Shown here one piece after another: positions 28,462-36,583 of a stretch of DNA of 64,000 nt. Under the pieces are notes generated by a model. It was not told where the DNA came from. It did no database searches and saw only the letters and a program-made list of their open reading frames with translations. The translations under genes were made by a program, and so were the position numbers. Source of the stretch: Flavobacterium sp. CFS9. GTDB taxonomy: Bacteria > Bacteroidota > Bacteroidia > Flavobacteriales > Flavobacteriaceae. Location: assembly GCF_041154745.1 (NCBI RefSeq), contig NZ_AP031573.1, forward strand, positions 3,658,001-3,722,000, read 5' to 3'. Position 1 is the first letter of the stretch. Each line of letters opens with the position of its first letter.

Positions 28462-28469
28462 CAAAATTA
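28462..28469 (-). promoter_or_regulatory. DEAD-box helicase -7 element TAATTTTG
   Basis: Exact TAnnTTTG on the minus strand, 21 bases before the ATG at 28440. No TTG is found at -33. It settles the start codon choice for the helicase. Confidence 0.5.
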
Positions 28470-28644
28470 CTGTTAATTATTCAGATAAACTAATGCTCTT
28501 TTAAGAATTATGTATTTGTTATGATTTGATTATCAAAAAGTTATGTTTAGTGTGAAATCATTTTTATTGAAAATTGAAGAATTCTCCAAAAAAAAACGTC
28601 ACGAAATATCAATTTTGCACTCTAAAATGTTGTATTTTAAACAA

Positions 28645-29223
28645 TTATTTGGTTGAATTCAGAAAATCAATTAGTTGCTGAGTTGCTTTTCCACGATGGC
28701 CTATGGTATTTTTGACTTCTCGTGGTAATTCAGCAAATGTTTTGGTATAATTTTCAGGCTGAAAAATTGGATCGTACCCAAAACCCTGATCTCCTGTTTT
28801 TTCCAAAGTGATACTTCCTTTTACAATTCCGGTAAATAAATGCTGCTCACCCTTTAAGTTTAAAGCAACAACGGTCTTGAACTGGGCGCTGCGATCCGAT
28901 TGGTCTTTTAAGGCATTTAAAAGCTTATTCATATTGTCATCGTCATTGCGTTGTTTGCCAGCATATCGGGCTGAATATACTCCGGGTTCACCATTTAAAG
29001 CAGTTACTTCTAGGCCTGAATCGTCGGCAAAACAATCGTATCCGTATTTTTCGGTGACGTAATTGGCTTTCAAAATGGCATTCCCTTCAATGGTGTCAGC
29101 TGTTTCTTCGATGTCTTCAAAACAGCCAATTTCTTCAAGACTTACTATTTTTATACTTTCTGGAAGAATACTTTGAATCTCCTGGATTTTATTTTTGTTG
29201 TTTGATGCGAATACGATTTTCAT
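28645..29223 (-). CDS. rdgB: XTP/dITP diphosphatase (Ham1 family)
   Basis: A 192-aa nucleotide pyrophosphatase that removes non-canonical purine triphosphates (dITP, XTP) from the pool. Motifs seen: VFASNNKNKIQEI at the N-terminus, ADDSGLEVTALNGEPGVYSARYAG (around residues 66-90) and GFGYDPIF near 147, ending GHRGKA. Length is normal for RdgB. Its start overlaps the end of the DUF2809 gene by 35 bp, so the two are translationally linked. Confidence 0.95.
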   Translation of the reverse strand: MKIVFASNNKNKIQEIQSILPESIKIVSLEEIGCFEDIEETADTIEGNAILKANYVTEKYGYDCFADDSGLEVTALNGEPGVYSARYAGKQRNDDDNMNKLLNALKDQSDRSAQFKTVVALNLKGEQHLFTGIVKGSITLEKTGDQGFGYDPIFQPENYTKTFAELPREVKNTIGHRGKATQQLIDFLNSTK

Positions 29224-29593
29224 AGGTAGTATAATTTAGAATAATTTTTTCGATGATAAAAGCAGTTATAATTCCCAATGTATAGGCGAGAAGGTCGCTC
29301 CATAAAAAGCCTTGTCCCAGAACATATCTGCCCAAAAGAGTTTTTCTCAATGCAATAATCCAGTCTGCCTGATAAAGCTGAAGAAATTCTATTCCGTAGC
29401 AAATGGTCAATGAAATTATCGCAGTAATAGAAGTTTTTTGGTTAAAAAATAAGATTCTGACTAGTATATACATCATGACGGTGTACAATGCATCTCCAAA
29501 ACAGAGTGGAATGACTGCAATTTTTCTGGAGAGAATTCCACACCAAATCACACAAAGAAATGCAAGCAGGTAGTAGAATCTTGATTTTTTCAA
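29189..29593 (-). CDS. DUF2809 membrane protein
   Basis: A 134-aa membrane protein of the DUF2809 family, with four hydrophobic segments. The family pattern is clear: IPLCFGDALYTVMMYIL, ICYGIEFLQLYQADWI and LGRYVLGQGFLWSDLLAYTLGI. Function unknown; it resembles VanZ-like proteins in topology. The start codon appears to be TTG at 29593, since no ATG or GTG lies between the promoter and the first hydrophobic helix. The gene overlaps rdgB by 35 bp. Confidence 0.75.
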   Translation of the reverse strand: MKKSRFYYLLAFLCVIWCGILSRKIAVIPLCFGDALYTVMMYILVRILFFNQKTSITAIISLTICYGIEFLQLYQADWIIALRKTLLGRYVLGQGFLWSDLLAYTLGIITAFIIEKIILNYTTYENRIRIKQQK

Positions 29594-29618
29594 TTTTAAG
29601 ATGACGTTTTAAGTAGAA

Positions 29619-29626
29619 CAAAGATA
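29619..29626 (-). promoter_or_regulatory. -7 element TATCTTTG for the DUF2809-rdgB operon
   Basis: Exact TAnnTTTG on the minus strand, 25 bases before the TTG start at 29593. The implied transcript start lies about 18 bases before the gene and supports that start codon. Confidence 0.5.
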
Positions 29627-29764
29627 GGAATAAGGAGGCAAAATAGTAAGCGTTTGATACAATCGAAAACTTAGTAAGAGCTCTTTTCTTTCAGATGTAG
29701 AAATTACGAAGATTATTATTACCTTGAGATGCTTTTTGTACTTAACAAAAAAAATGATATAAAT

Positions 29765-30172
29765 ATGATAAAGAAAATAATACCAGTCTTATTTGCTGCG
29801 GCTTTAGTAATGTCATTGGTTAGTTGTAAAAATACAAAGCAAAAACTCCAGGAATATGTAGTTACCTATAATAAAAGTACAGCCAAGAGTTTCCATGAAG
29901 AAAACATAACGCTTACTACGGCAAGAGGTTATCTTGAAGATAATAAAATTGAATTAAGGTTTGAAACCAATCTAAAAGAAACTGAATCTAATAAATTAGC
30001 AGCTGTTTCATCATTTCCGATTTTGTTGAAAAAGATGCTAAAAGAAGACAAAATTCCTCAGGAATTGATCGAAGAAGGAGTGAGGTTTGATACTTATTTT
30101 TTGGCTGATGACAATACGGTTTTGGCAAAAGAGGTTATAAATAAAGAAGCCCTTCCGAACTTATTAAAATAA
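29765..30172 (+). CDS. Small lipoprotein, unknown function
   Basis: A 135-aa lipoprotein: from the ATG at 29765 it has a basic start, a hydrophobic stretch and the lipobox LVSC with Cys21. The mature part is mostly helical and charged (TLTTARGYLEDNKIELRFETNLKE) with no family I recognise. The earlier in-frame ATG at 29729 adds 12 residues that spoil the signal peptide. The stop codon is followed by GGGTAGGGCTTTTATTT, which pairs with AAGCCCTTCC inside the gene end and may act as a weak terminator. Confidence 0.65.
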   Translation: MIKKIIPVLFAAALVMSLVSCKNTKQKLQEYVVTYNKSTAKSFHEENITLTTARGYLEDNKIELRFETNLKETESNKLAAVSSFPILLKKMLKEDKIPQELIEEGVRFDTYFLADDNTVLAKEVINKEALPNLLK

Positions 30173-30217
30173 TAGTGGGTAGGGCTTTTATTTCTTTAAA
30201 AATATAAGTTTTTGTTT

Positions 30218-30691
30218 TTAGAGATACATTAAATATACTCTGATTTTGCTATTGTCATAGTTATAGGTTCCATCCTCGTTTCTTGGGCCAAGAACAGATG
30301 GAAGATTGACTTCAAATGCCCAGCTTGCTCCAAGTGTTAATCCGTTAACGGCACGAATTTGGGTTCCTCCGACTGCTAATGCAAAATGAAAGAAACCGCT
30401 TGAATTTATACGGTAGAAGCCAAGAGCGGTTCCGGCAGGAATTGTTTCGCCTGTCCACTCTCGCTGTGTGGTGAATTTCTCGACCCAATGTTTACCGGTA
30501 ATGGTTTCCATTTCGCGGAGCGAAATTTTTGTGGGATGTAGCAGATATTGAACGTATGCAACGGTTTCGTAGCAAACACCATTAATGTATTCTGAAACAT
30601 TTTTAAATCCATGAATAAGATCATGTGCCAGATTTTCTTTTTGATGGTGATCAAGCATTTCTATGCGATAGCCTTTGGGTGTTAATAGCAT
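30218..30691 (-). CDS. Orphan protein with possible Cys-His hydrolase core
   Basis: A 157-aa cytoplasmic protein without signal peptide. I do not recognise the family by name. It has a conserved-looking NGVCYETVAYVQYLL helix (Cys40), then GTALGFYRINSSGFFHFALAVGGTQIRAVNG (split here: GFFHFALAVGG with His102, and QIRAVNG with Asn116). A Cys at the start of a helix, followed by His and Asn on two beta strands, is the order of papain-like (NlpC/P60, transglutaminase or toxin-type) enzymes. This is inference from pattern only. It stands alone, flanked by unrelated genes. Confidence 0.5.
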   Translation of the reverse strand: MLLTPKGYRIEMLDHHQKENLAHDLIHGFKNVSEYINGVCYETVAYVQYLLHPTKISLREMETITGKHWVEKFTTQREWTGETIPAGTALGFYRINSSGFFHFALAVGGTQIRAVNGLTLGASWAFEVNLPSVLGPRNEDGTYNYDNSKIRVYLMYL

Positions 30692-30758
30692 TGATTAAAT
30701 TGTTTAGGTTAAAAAAATTAACGATTTATCTTAGTGGTTAAATAAGTTAACATCTATA

Positions 30759-30766
30759 CAAATGTA
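30759..30766 (-). promoter_or_regulatory. Candidate -7 element TACATTTG
   Basis: Exact TAnnTTTG on the minus strand 68 bases before the start at 30691. It would give the orphan gene its own promoter, separate from the glutamate-synthase-like gene upstream. Confidence 0.45.
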
Positions 30767-30808
30767 ATAAAAAAGCTATGTATTGGTTTTTGTTTTATAA
30801 GTAAATTT

Positions 30809-32320
30809 TTAATGTTTAGTTACATTGGTTAAGTTGTCCGGGAAATAGCTGTCGGATAAATTACCAAATTCATCGCCACGCATGAAAATATTAATATCGA
30901 CCTCACTAAAACTTTTTTTGCCTGCTGCTGCTAAAAGTTCGTTGGCAGAATGTAAGGTGTTTTTGTGAAAATGATACACACGATCGGATTTATCGGTTAC
31001 CACCAAACCTTTCATGAGCATTTTGTTTTGAGTAGCTACTCCGGTCGGGCATTCGTTATTGTGACAACGCAAGGCCTGAATGCATCCTAAGGAGAACATG
31101 AAACCACGGGCGCTGTTACACATGTCCGCACCCAAAGCTATTGCATGGAGAATGGAATAACCGGAAATGATTTTCCCACTTCCAATAATGCGAATTTGAT
31201 CACGAATGTTTAAACCAACTAATGTTTTGTTGACAAATATCAAGGCAGGCTCAAACGGCATCCCCACACCATCGGCAAATTCTAAAGGAGCTGCTCCGGT
31301 ACCGCCTTCTGCACCATCTACCGTAATAAAATCAGGGAAAATATTTTCGGTAATCATTTCGTGACAAATAGCTTCAAATTCGGCTGTATTTCCGATGCAT
31401 AATTTAAAACCAATAGGTTTTCCGTTGGACAATTCGCGGAGCTGAGCAATAAAACGGACAAGTCCTTTGCTGTCTGAAAAGGCATGATGTCCGGGAGGGG
31501 AAAGAATTGTAGTATGGGCTTTAACGCCTCTGATTTGGGCAATTTGTTCTGTGTTTTTTGCTGCCGGAAGTACACCCCCATGACCAGGTTTTGCTCCTTG
31601 CGAAAGTTTAATTTCGATCATTTTTACGTTGGGAAGGTTGGCTTTCTCGGCAAACTTTTCGGGACTGAAATTGCCTTCGGCATCCCTGCAGCCAAAATAT
31701 CCGGTGCCAATTTGCCAGGTGATATCGCCGCCACCGGCTAGATGAAATTCGGTTAAACCACCCTCTCCGGTGTTTTGGTAGAAATTTCCTTTTTGAGCAC
31801 CAATGTTTATGGCACGGACGGCATTTTCGCTCAGCGAACCGAAACTCATTGCCGAAACATTAAATAATGAAGCCAGATAAGGTTGCTTACAGTCTTTTCC
31901 ACCTACCAGTACACGAGGTAGTTCTTCATTAACTTTTGCAGGAAAAATAGAATGTTTTATTCCTTCGTAACTGTCATGATTCAGATTTTGCTGTGTTCCG
32001 AAAGGTGTGTTTGAATCGATGTTTTTGGCTCTCTGGTAAACCATAGAACGCTGGTTTCTGGAAAATGGTTTTCCGTCAGTTGATCGTTCAATAAAATACT
32101 GTTGAATTTCAGGGGCGATCATTTCAAACAAATATCTGAAATAACCTAAAACCGGAAAGTTTCTTAAAATAGCATGTTTTTTTTGAGTAGCGTTGTAAAC
32201 ACCGACGACTAGTAATATAGGAAGAATAATCACCAGTAAAAAACCTCGTTTGGTGTAAAGGTAAATGGCTAAAACAATTAGAAACAATAAGAATCCATAG
32301 ATGAAGAATTTTTTTCTCAT
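30809..32320 (-). CDS. FMN-binding glutamate synthase family protein
   Basis: A 503-aa protein with two N-terminal membrane segments (about residues 5-20 and 25-40) and a GltS-type FMN/iron-sulfur domain. Seen are SAMSFGSLSENAVRAIN, NTGEGGLTEFHL, QGAKPGHGGVLP, TVDGAEGGTGAAPLEF and CHNNECPTGVATQ, which supply FMN contacts and 3Fe-4S cysteines. It lacks the glutamine amidotransferase half, so it is not a complete glutamate synthase. Its true substrate is unknown; an ammonia-dependent or other membrane-linked redox role is possible. It lies 33 bp after the NYN gene on the same strand. Confidence 0.85.
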   Translation of the reverse strand: MRKKFFIYGFLLFLIVLAIYLYTKRGFLLVIILPILLVVGVYNATQKKHAILRNFPVLGYFRYLFEMIAPEIQQYFIERSTDGKPFSRNQRSMVYQRAKNIDSNTPFGTQQNLNHDSYEGIKHSIFPAKVNEELPRVLVGGKDCKQPYLASLFNVSAMSFGSLSENAVRAINIGAQKGNFYQNTGEGGLTEFHLAGGGDITWQIGTGYFGCRDAEGNFSPEKFAEKANLPNVKMIEIKLSQGAKPGHGGVLPAAKNTEQIAQIRGVKAHTTILSPPGHHAFSDSKGLVRFIAQLRELSNGKPIGFKLCIGNTAEFEAICHEMITENIFPDFITVDGAEGGTGAAPLEFADGVGMPFEPALIFVNKTLVGLNIRDQIRIIGSGKIISGYSILHAIALGADMCNSARGFMFSLGCIQALRCHNNECPTGVATQNKMLMKGLVVTDKSDRVYHFHKNTLHSANELLAAAGKKSFSEVDINIFMRGDEFGNLSDSYFPDNLTNVTKH

Positions 32321-32353
32321 GTTTACAAGTTTTTAAAGAGTAATAATTTATAA

Positions 32354-33136
32354 TCAATTGAATCGCAGGCGTACATAAACGTGCTTAATTCCCTTTTTGT
32401 CCGATTCTCTTTCGTCAATTTCAAGAATATCGGTCAGTGATTTTAGCATAGGAGTCAGTTTTGAGAAACCATAATTTCTGGGGTCGAACTCTGGTTTTTT
32501 CTTTACAATAAGATTTCCGACATCTCCTAAAAAAGCCCAGCCATCATCGTCTTCAATATCTTCGATAGTGGCTTCGATGAGTTCGATGGTTTGTTTGTCA
32601 ATCTTATGCAGTGCTTTTTCAGCAGGTTTTTCTACCGGTTTTTTCGTATCAGCAGTAGTCGTAACTTTTGGTTTTTTCTTCTGAATAGCTCCGTCCAGAA
32701 CTTCAAGATAAATAAATCTGTCACAGGCTACAATAAAAGAATTAGGGGTTTTCTTTTCTCCAATACCAATTACTTTCATGCCGGATTCTCTTAATCGAAT
32801 GGCAAGACGTGTGAAATCGCTGTCGCTGGAAACAATACAAAAACCGTCCAATTTTCCGGAGTAAAGTAAGTCCATTGCATCAATGATTAGGGCGGAATCA
32901 GAAGAGTTTTTTCCAACGGTATAGCTGTATTGCTGAATGGGGGTAATGGCGTGTTCCAGTAAAACTCCCTTCCAGCCGTTTGAGTTTGGTTTTGTCCAGT
33001 CAGCATAAATACGCTTAGTGGTAGGGGTTCCAAATTTCGCAATCTCTTCCATCATTCCTTTTACATTGCTGTAAGGTACATTATCGGCATCAATAAGAAC
33101 AGCGAGTTTTAGATCTTTTGAAGTGCTTAAAGCCAT
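32354..33136 (-). CDS. NYN-domain ribonuclease-like protein with OST-HTH (LOTUS)
   Basis: A 260-aa protein. Residues about 10-150 are a NYN (PIN-like) domain with acidic residues expected for metal-dependent RNA cleavage: LIDADNVPYS (Asp16, Asp18) and CIVSSDSDFTRLA. A charged linker (KKKPKVTTTADTKKPVEKPAEK, given in part) leads to a C-terminal OST-HTH/LOTUS module (about 185-258, WAFLGDVGNLIVKKKPEF, YGFSKLTPMLKSL), which binds RNA, often G-quadruplex or structured RNA. Similar bacterial proteins are poorly studied. It is followed at 33 bp by the FMN protein gene. Confidence 0.85.
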   Translation of the reverse strand: MALSTSKDLKLAVLIDADNVPYSNVKGMMEEIAKFGTPTTKRIYADWTKPNSNGWKGVLLEHAITPIQQYSYTVGKNSSDSALIIDAMDLLYSGKLDGFCIVSSDSDFTRLAIRLRESGMKVIGIGEKKTPNSFIVACDRFIYLEVLDGAIQKKKPKVTTTADTKKPVEKPAEKALHKIDKQTIELIEATIEDIEDDDGWAFLGDVGNLIVKKKPEFDPRNYGFSKLTPMLKSLTDILEIDERESDKKGIKHVYVRLRFN

Positions 33137-33378
33137 TATTTTGGTTTTAGTATTTGTAATTCATTTTTTTAAATGCCCTTTAAAATTAATAAAAATAAAA
33201 TGATTGAGGTTTTTTTGGTTATATTTATAACTGGTATAAATTACAGCTTTTTTTGGGGAATATTGTTTTTTGTTAAGAAAAGTAGTATTTAATTAATGGT
33301 TTTGTGGTGAAAATTTATCAAAGAACAATTTTGGTCAGAATCATTTTTAAATTATTATGATAGCACAGAATAAATATT

Positions 33379-33386
33379 TATTTTTG
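33379..33386 (+). promoter_or_regulatory. -7 element TATTTTTG before the oxoamine synthase gene
   Basis: Exact TAnnTTTG 40 bases before the ATG at 33426, in a pattern TTTTTGCACCCTGTA that also appears before mnmA (TTTGCACCCTGTAAAA). No TTG at the -33 distance. Confidence 0.5.
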
Positions 33387-33425
33387 CACCCTGTATAAAA
33401 TAAAAATATTACTACACAATATATT

Positions 33426-34685
33426 ATGGTAAAAGATTTATTCGAAAGAATTCAGGACAATAAAGGACCTTTAGGAAAATGGGCTTCTCAGGCGGAAGGT
33501 TATTATGTTTTCCCAAAGTTAGAAGGAGAGTTGGGTCCTAGAATGCAATTTCATGGAAAAAATATTTTAAACTGGAGTTTAAATGATTATTTAGGTTTGG
33601 CTAATCATCCTGAGGTTCGTAAGGCAGATACTGATGCAGCAGCTCAATACGGAGCAGCATATCCTATGGGAGCTCGTATGATGTCCGGGCACACTACTTA
33701 TCATGAGCAATTAGAAAATGAATTGGCTTCTTTTGTAATGAAAGAATCGGCTTATTTGTTGAATTTTGGTTATCAGGGAATGGTGTCAATCATTGATGCT
33801 TTAGTTACTAAAAATGATATTATTGTATACGATGTAGATTCGCACGCTTGTATTATTGACGGTGTTCGTTTACACATGGGAAAACGTTTCACTTACAAGC
33901 ACAATGATCTTGAGAGCATGGAGAAAAATCTTCAACGTGCTACAAAAATGGCTCAGGAAACGGGTGGAGGTATTTTATTTATTACCGAAGGTGTTTTTGG
34001 AATGCGTGGACAACAAGGAAAATTGAAAGAAATTGTTGCTATGAAACAAAAATACAATTTCCGTTTGTTAGTGGATGATGCACATGGTTTTGGTACACTT
34101 GGTAAAACAGGAGCCGGAGCAGGTGAGGAGCAGGGAGTTCAGGATGAAATTGATGTTTACTTCTCTACTTTTGCAAAATCTATGGCTAATATCGGAGCTT
34201 TCGTAGCGGCTGATAAAACGGTAATTGATTACTTAAAATATAACCTGCGTTCACAAATGTTTGCTAAAGCATTGCCAATGATTCAGACTATTGGTTCATT
34301 GAAACGTTTGGAGTTGTTACGTAATTCGTCTGAAATTAAAGATAAACTTTGGGAGAATGTTAATGCGTTACAAAGTGGTTTAAAAGAAAAGGGATTTAAT
34401 ATTGGAGATACAAATACTTGTATTACTCCGGTTTATCTGGAAGGAAGTATTCCTGAAGCGATGGTAATGGTAAATGATTTAAGAGAAAATTACGGTATTT
34501 TCCTTTCTATCGTTGTTTATCCGGTAATTCCGAAAGGAATTATTTTGTTAAGAATGATTCCAACAGCTTCACATACATTGGCTGATATTGATGAAACGTT
34601 AACTGCTTTTGAAGCCATTCGTGAGAAATTAGTAAACGGAACTTATAAAGAAATTGCTGAACGTACTACTGTTGACGTTTCGTAA
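33426..34685 (+). CDS. PLP-dependent alpha-oxoamine synthase (SPT or cysteate acyltransferase type)
   Basis: A 419-aa PLP enzyme of the alpha-oxoamine synthase group (serine palmitoyltransferase, cysteate acyltransferase, AONS, KBL). It joins an amino acid and an acyl-CoA or acyl-ACP with loss of CO2. Seen: NDYLGLANHPEV, MGARMMSGHTTYHEQLE, DVDSHACIIDG (His stacking on PLP), VDDAHGFGTLG and the PLP lysine Lys251 in STFAKSMANIG. In flavobacteria such an enzyme starts sphingolipid or sulfonolipid (capnine) synthesis; Cfat of F. johnsoniae is a known case. Serine versus cysteate cannot be decided here. A GNAT-like gene is convergent next door. Confidence 0.85.
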   Translation: MVKDLFERIQDNKGPLGKWASQAEGYYVFPKLEGELGPRMQFHGKNILNWSLNDYLGLANHPEVRKADTDAAAQYGAAYPMGARMMSGHTTYHEQLENELASFVMKESAYLLNFGYQGMVSIIDALVTKNDIIVYDVDSHACIIDGVRLHMGKRFTYKHNDLESMEKNLQRATKMAQETGGGILFITEGVFGMRGQQGKLKEIVAMKQKYNFRLLVDDAHGFGTLGKTGAGAGEEQGVQDEIDVYFSTFAKSMANIGAFVAADKTVIDYLKYNLRSQMFAKALPMIQTIGSLKRLELLRNSSEIKDKLWENVNALQSGLKEKGFNIGDTNTCITPVYLEGSIPEAMVMVNDLRENYGIFLSIVVYPVIPKGIILLRMIPTASHTLADIDETLTAFEAIREKLVNGTYKEIAERTTVDVS

Positions 34686-34715
34686 TACTTTAAAGAAATA
34701 GCCTTTTATAGGTGT

Positions 34716-34751
34716 AAAAAAAATCCATTCGTGTAACGAATGGATTTTTTT
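34716..34751. terminator. Bidirectional terminator
   Basis: A 16-bp perfect stem, AAAAAAATCCATTCGT paired with ACGAATGGATTTTTTT and a short loop. It gives a T-run on both strands and sits between the convergent oxoamine synthase and GNAT-like genes. Confidence 0.9.
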
Positions 34752-34787
34752 ATGGGTAAAATTATTGCGACTGCTACTGAAAACTGT

Positions 34788-35906
34788 TTACAGATATTTT
34801 AAATACGTTTTCCTCTCACAGTGTACTTTTGGGTCAAAGTTTTTCCAGATTAAATGAATGGCTGTATTGTCAGCTAATTCAGGTGTTCTGATGCAATTTT
34901 GAATTCCTTTTTCTAAAAATGTCTTGTAGTATTCATCAAAAATAATAGCGGTAACTCCTTTATTTTGATAATCCGGATGGACTCCGATCAGGTAAAAAAC
35001 AACATCTTTACTCTTTTTACGAGCCTTCAGTAAATGCATAAATCCAAATGGAAATAATTTTCCTTTTGCTTTTTGTAAAGCTTCGGAAAAGCTTGGCATA
35101 ACAATGCTAAAGGCAATCAGATTGTCGTCTTTGTCTACGACAAATTTGATGTATTCCGGATTGATAAAACTGATGTATTTCTTTTTGAAATACTCTTTCT
35201 GAATGTCTGAAATGGCAACAAACGAAGCTAATTTGGCGTAAGAATCATTAAACAAATCAAACATTTTGTCGACATGCGGCATAATGTCCTTAGTTTTAGT
35301 GAAAGTTAAGGCGCGTAATCCGTATCTTTTTTTGATAAGTTCCTGTGCTTTAAGGAAAAACTCTGGTTTCACATTTGAAAAAGGAAAAATACTTTCGATG
35401 TATTCTTTTTCAACCTGAAATCCTAATTGTTCAAAATGTGTTACATAATAAGGATGGTTGTACCATGTAATCATAGTTCCTAATTGATCATAACCAGCTG
35501 TAAGAACCCCAACTTTGTCCAGATTTGAGAATCCCATGGGACCCTCAACGTGCTCCAGATTGTGTTTTTTTCCTAATTCGTAAACTTTGTCCAACAAGGC
35601 CTTTGTGACTTCGATGTCGTCTATTGTATCAAACCATCCAAATCGAACTTTTCTTTTATGTTGGTCATTTACCTCAGACCAGTTGATGATAGCCGTAATT
35701 CGTCCTACTATTTCATTGTTTCTGTAAGCCAGATAAAAATAGGCTTCGGCATTGTCAAAAGCAGGATTTTTAGTTTTGTCAAATGACTCTAATTCATCTG
35801 CCACAATAGGGGGAACCCAGTAGGCATTGTCTTTGTAGATTGAAAACGGAAATTTGATATAGTCAGTTAATTCCTTTTTGGTTATGGCTTCTTTAATTGT
35901 AATCAT
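34788..35906 (-). CDS. GNAT-like acyltransferase family protein, 372 aa
   Basis: A 372-aa cytoplasmic protein with two GNAT-like halves. The N-terminal half has FYLAYRNNEIVGRITAII (residues about 57-74) and the C-terminal half VVFYLIGVHPDYQNKGVTAIIFDEYY (about 304-329), where the second has the acyl-CoA pyrophosphate loop pattern QxxGxxA/G. It also has a highly conserved-looking GPMGFSNLDKVGVL. The family is common in Bacteroidota without assigned function. Its gene is convergent with an alpha-oxoamine synthase. Bacterial ceramide synthases belong to the GNAT superfamily, so an N-acyltransferase role in sphingo- or sulfonolipid synthesis is a testable inference. Confidence 0.7.
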   Translation of the reverse strand: MITIKEAITKKELTDYIKFPFSIYKDNAYWVPPIVADELESFDKTKNPAFDNAEAYFYLAYRNNEIVGRITAIINWSEVNDQHKRKVRFGWFDTIDDIEVTKALLDKVYELGKKHNLEHVEGPMGFSNLDKVGVLTAGYDQLGTMITWYNHPYYVTHFEQLGFQVEKEYIESIFPFSNVKPEFFLKAQELIKKRYGLRALTFTKTKDIMPHVDKMFDLFNDSYAKLASFVAISDIQKEYFKKKYISFINPEYIKFVVDKDDNLIAFSIVMPSFSEALQKAKGKLFPFGFMHLLKARKKSKDVVFYLIGVHPDYQNKGVTAIIFDEYYKTFLEKGIQNCIRTPELADNTAIHLIWKNFDPKVHCERKTYLKYL

Positions 35907-36032
35907 TAAGATTTTCTTTGTTAAGAATGTTGCTTTAAATAAGGTGCTACGATTTAAGAAACGAATATAGCTATCTTTGAAGTAACAAAAAAGAATTGTG
36001 TAAAAAAAGCCTTGATTGATAAGGTTATTGGA

Positions 36033-36581
36033 TCATTTGAAAGTGTAGCCGATTCGAAGATGGAGGTCGGCGGTAGTATCTGAAAAATTTTCATCCAGAT
36101 AAAATCTGCGCCCAATTCCAATGCCTGCTTCATAATTGAAATTACTATTTCCAATATTTCGCCTAATTCCCCATTTAGGGATTATAGCAACTTGGTCGTG
36201 AATAAAGACATTGTCATGATTAGAAATAACAAACCAATTAGGATGGTAGTCAATCCCTAAAGTAACAAAATTAGCGCTATTGTTTGATTTTTGATTTTTA
36301 GCAGTCCGTTTATTGATGTTGTAATACCACCTTGGTTCCAGTTTAATAGCAGGGACTAATGCATATGTAGTCGCACAACCAGAACATCCGCGAAAACCAC
36401 CATCAAAACCAATTTCGGTACGTAAACTTATTTGATTGAGTAGTCGATGTTCATGATTGAACCATATTCCCAAAAAGCCGGTTTGTAGGTTATAAATGTC
36501 TTTTTCTACTCCTTTATTTTGCGACGCTACAGGCAAACAGCTAATAAGCAGTACCAGTAAAATGTAATTTATTTTCGTCAT
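36033..36581 (-). CDS. Exported beta-barrel-like protein, unknown function
   Basis: A 182-aa protein with a signal peptide (ILLVLLISCLPVASQ, residues 7-21) and alternating short strands such as TGFLGIWFNHEHRL, ISLRTEIGFDGGF and YEAGIGIGRRFYLD, ending DLHLRIGYTFK. A terminal aromatic residue one before the end, and this strand pattern, suggest a small outer-membrane beta-barrel. I recognise no family. It begins right after the upstream gene at 36601, or only 2 bp after it if that gene is read through its suspected frameshift. Confidence 0.6.
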   Translation of the reverse strand: MTKINYILLVLLISCLPVASQNKGVEKDIYNLQTGFLGIWFNHEHRLLNQISLRTEIGFDGGFRGCSGCATTYALVPAIKLEPRWYYNINKRTAKNQKSNNSANFVTLGIDYHPNWFVISNHDNVFIHDQVAIIPKWGIRRNIGNSNFNYEAGIGIGRRFYLDENFSDTTADLHLRIGYTFK

Positions 36582-36583
36582 GA

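Noticed and set aside
35954..36154. Minus-strand 66-aa frame
   Set aside because: Overlaps the end of the 182-aa exported protein in another frame and lacks a promoter or family signal.
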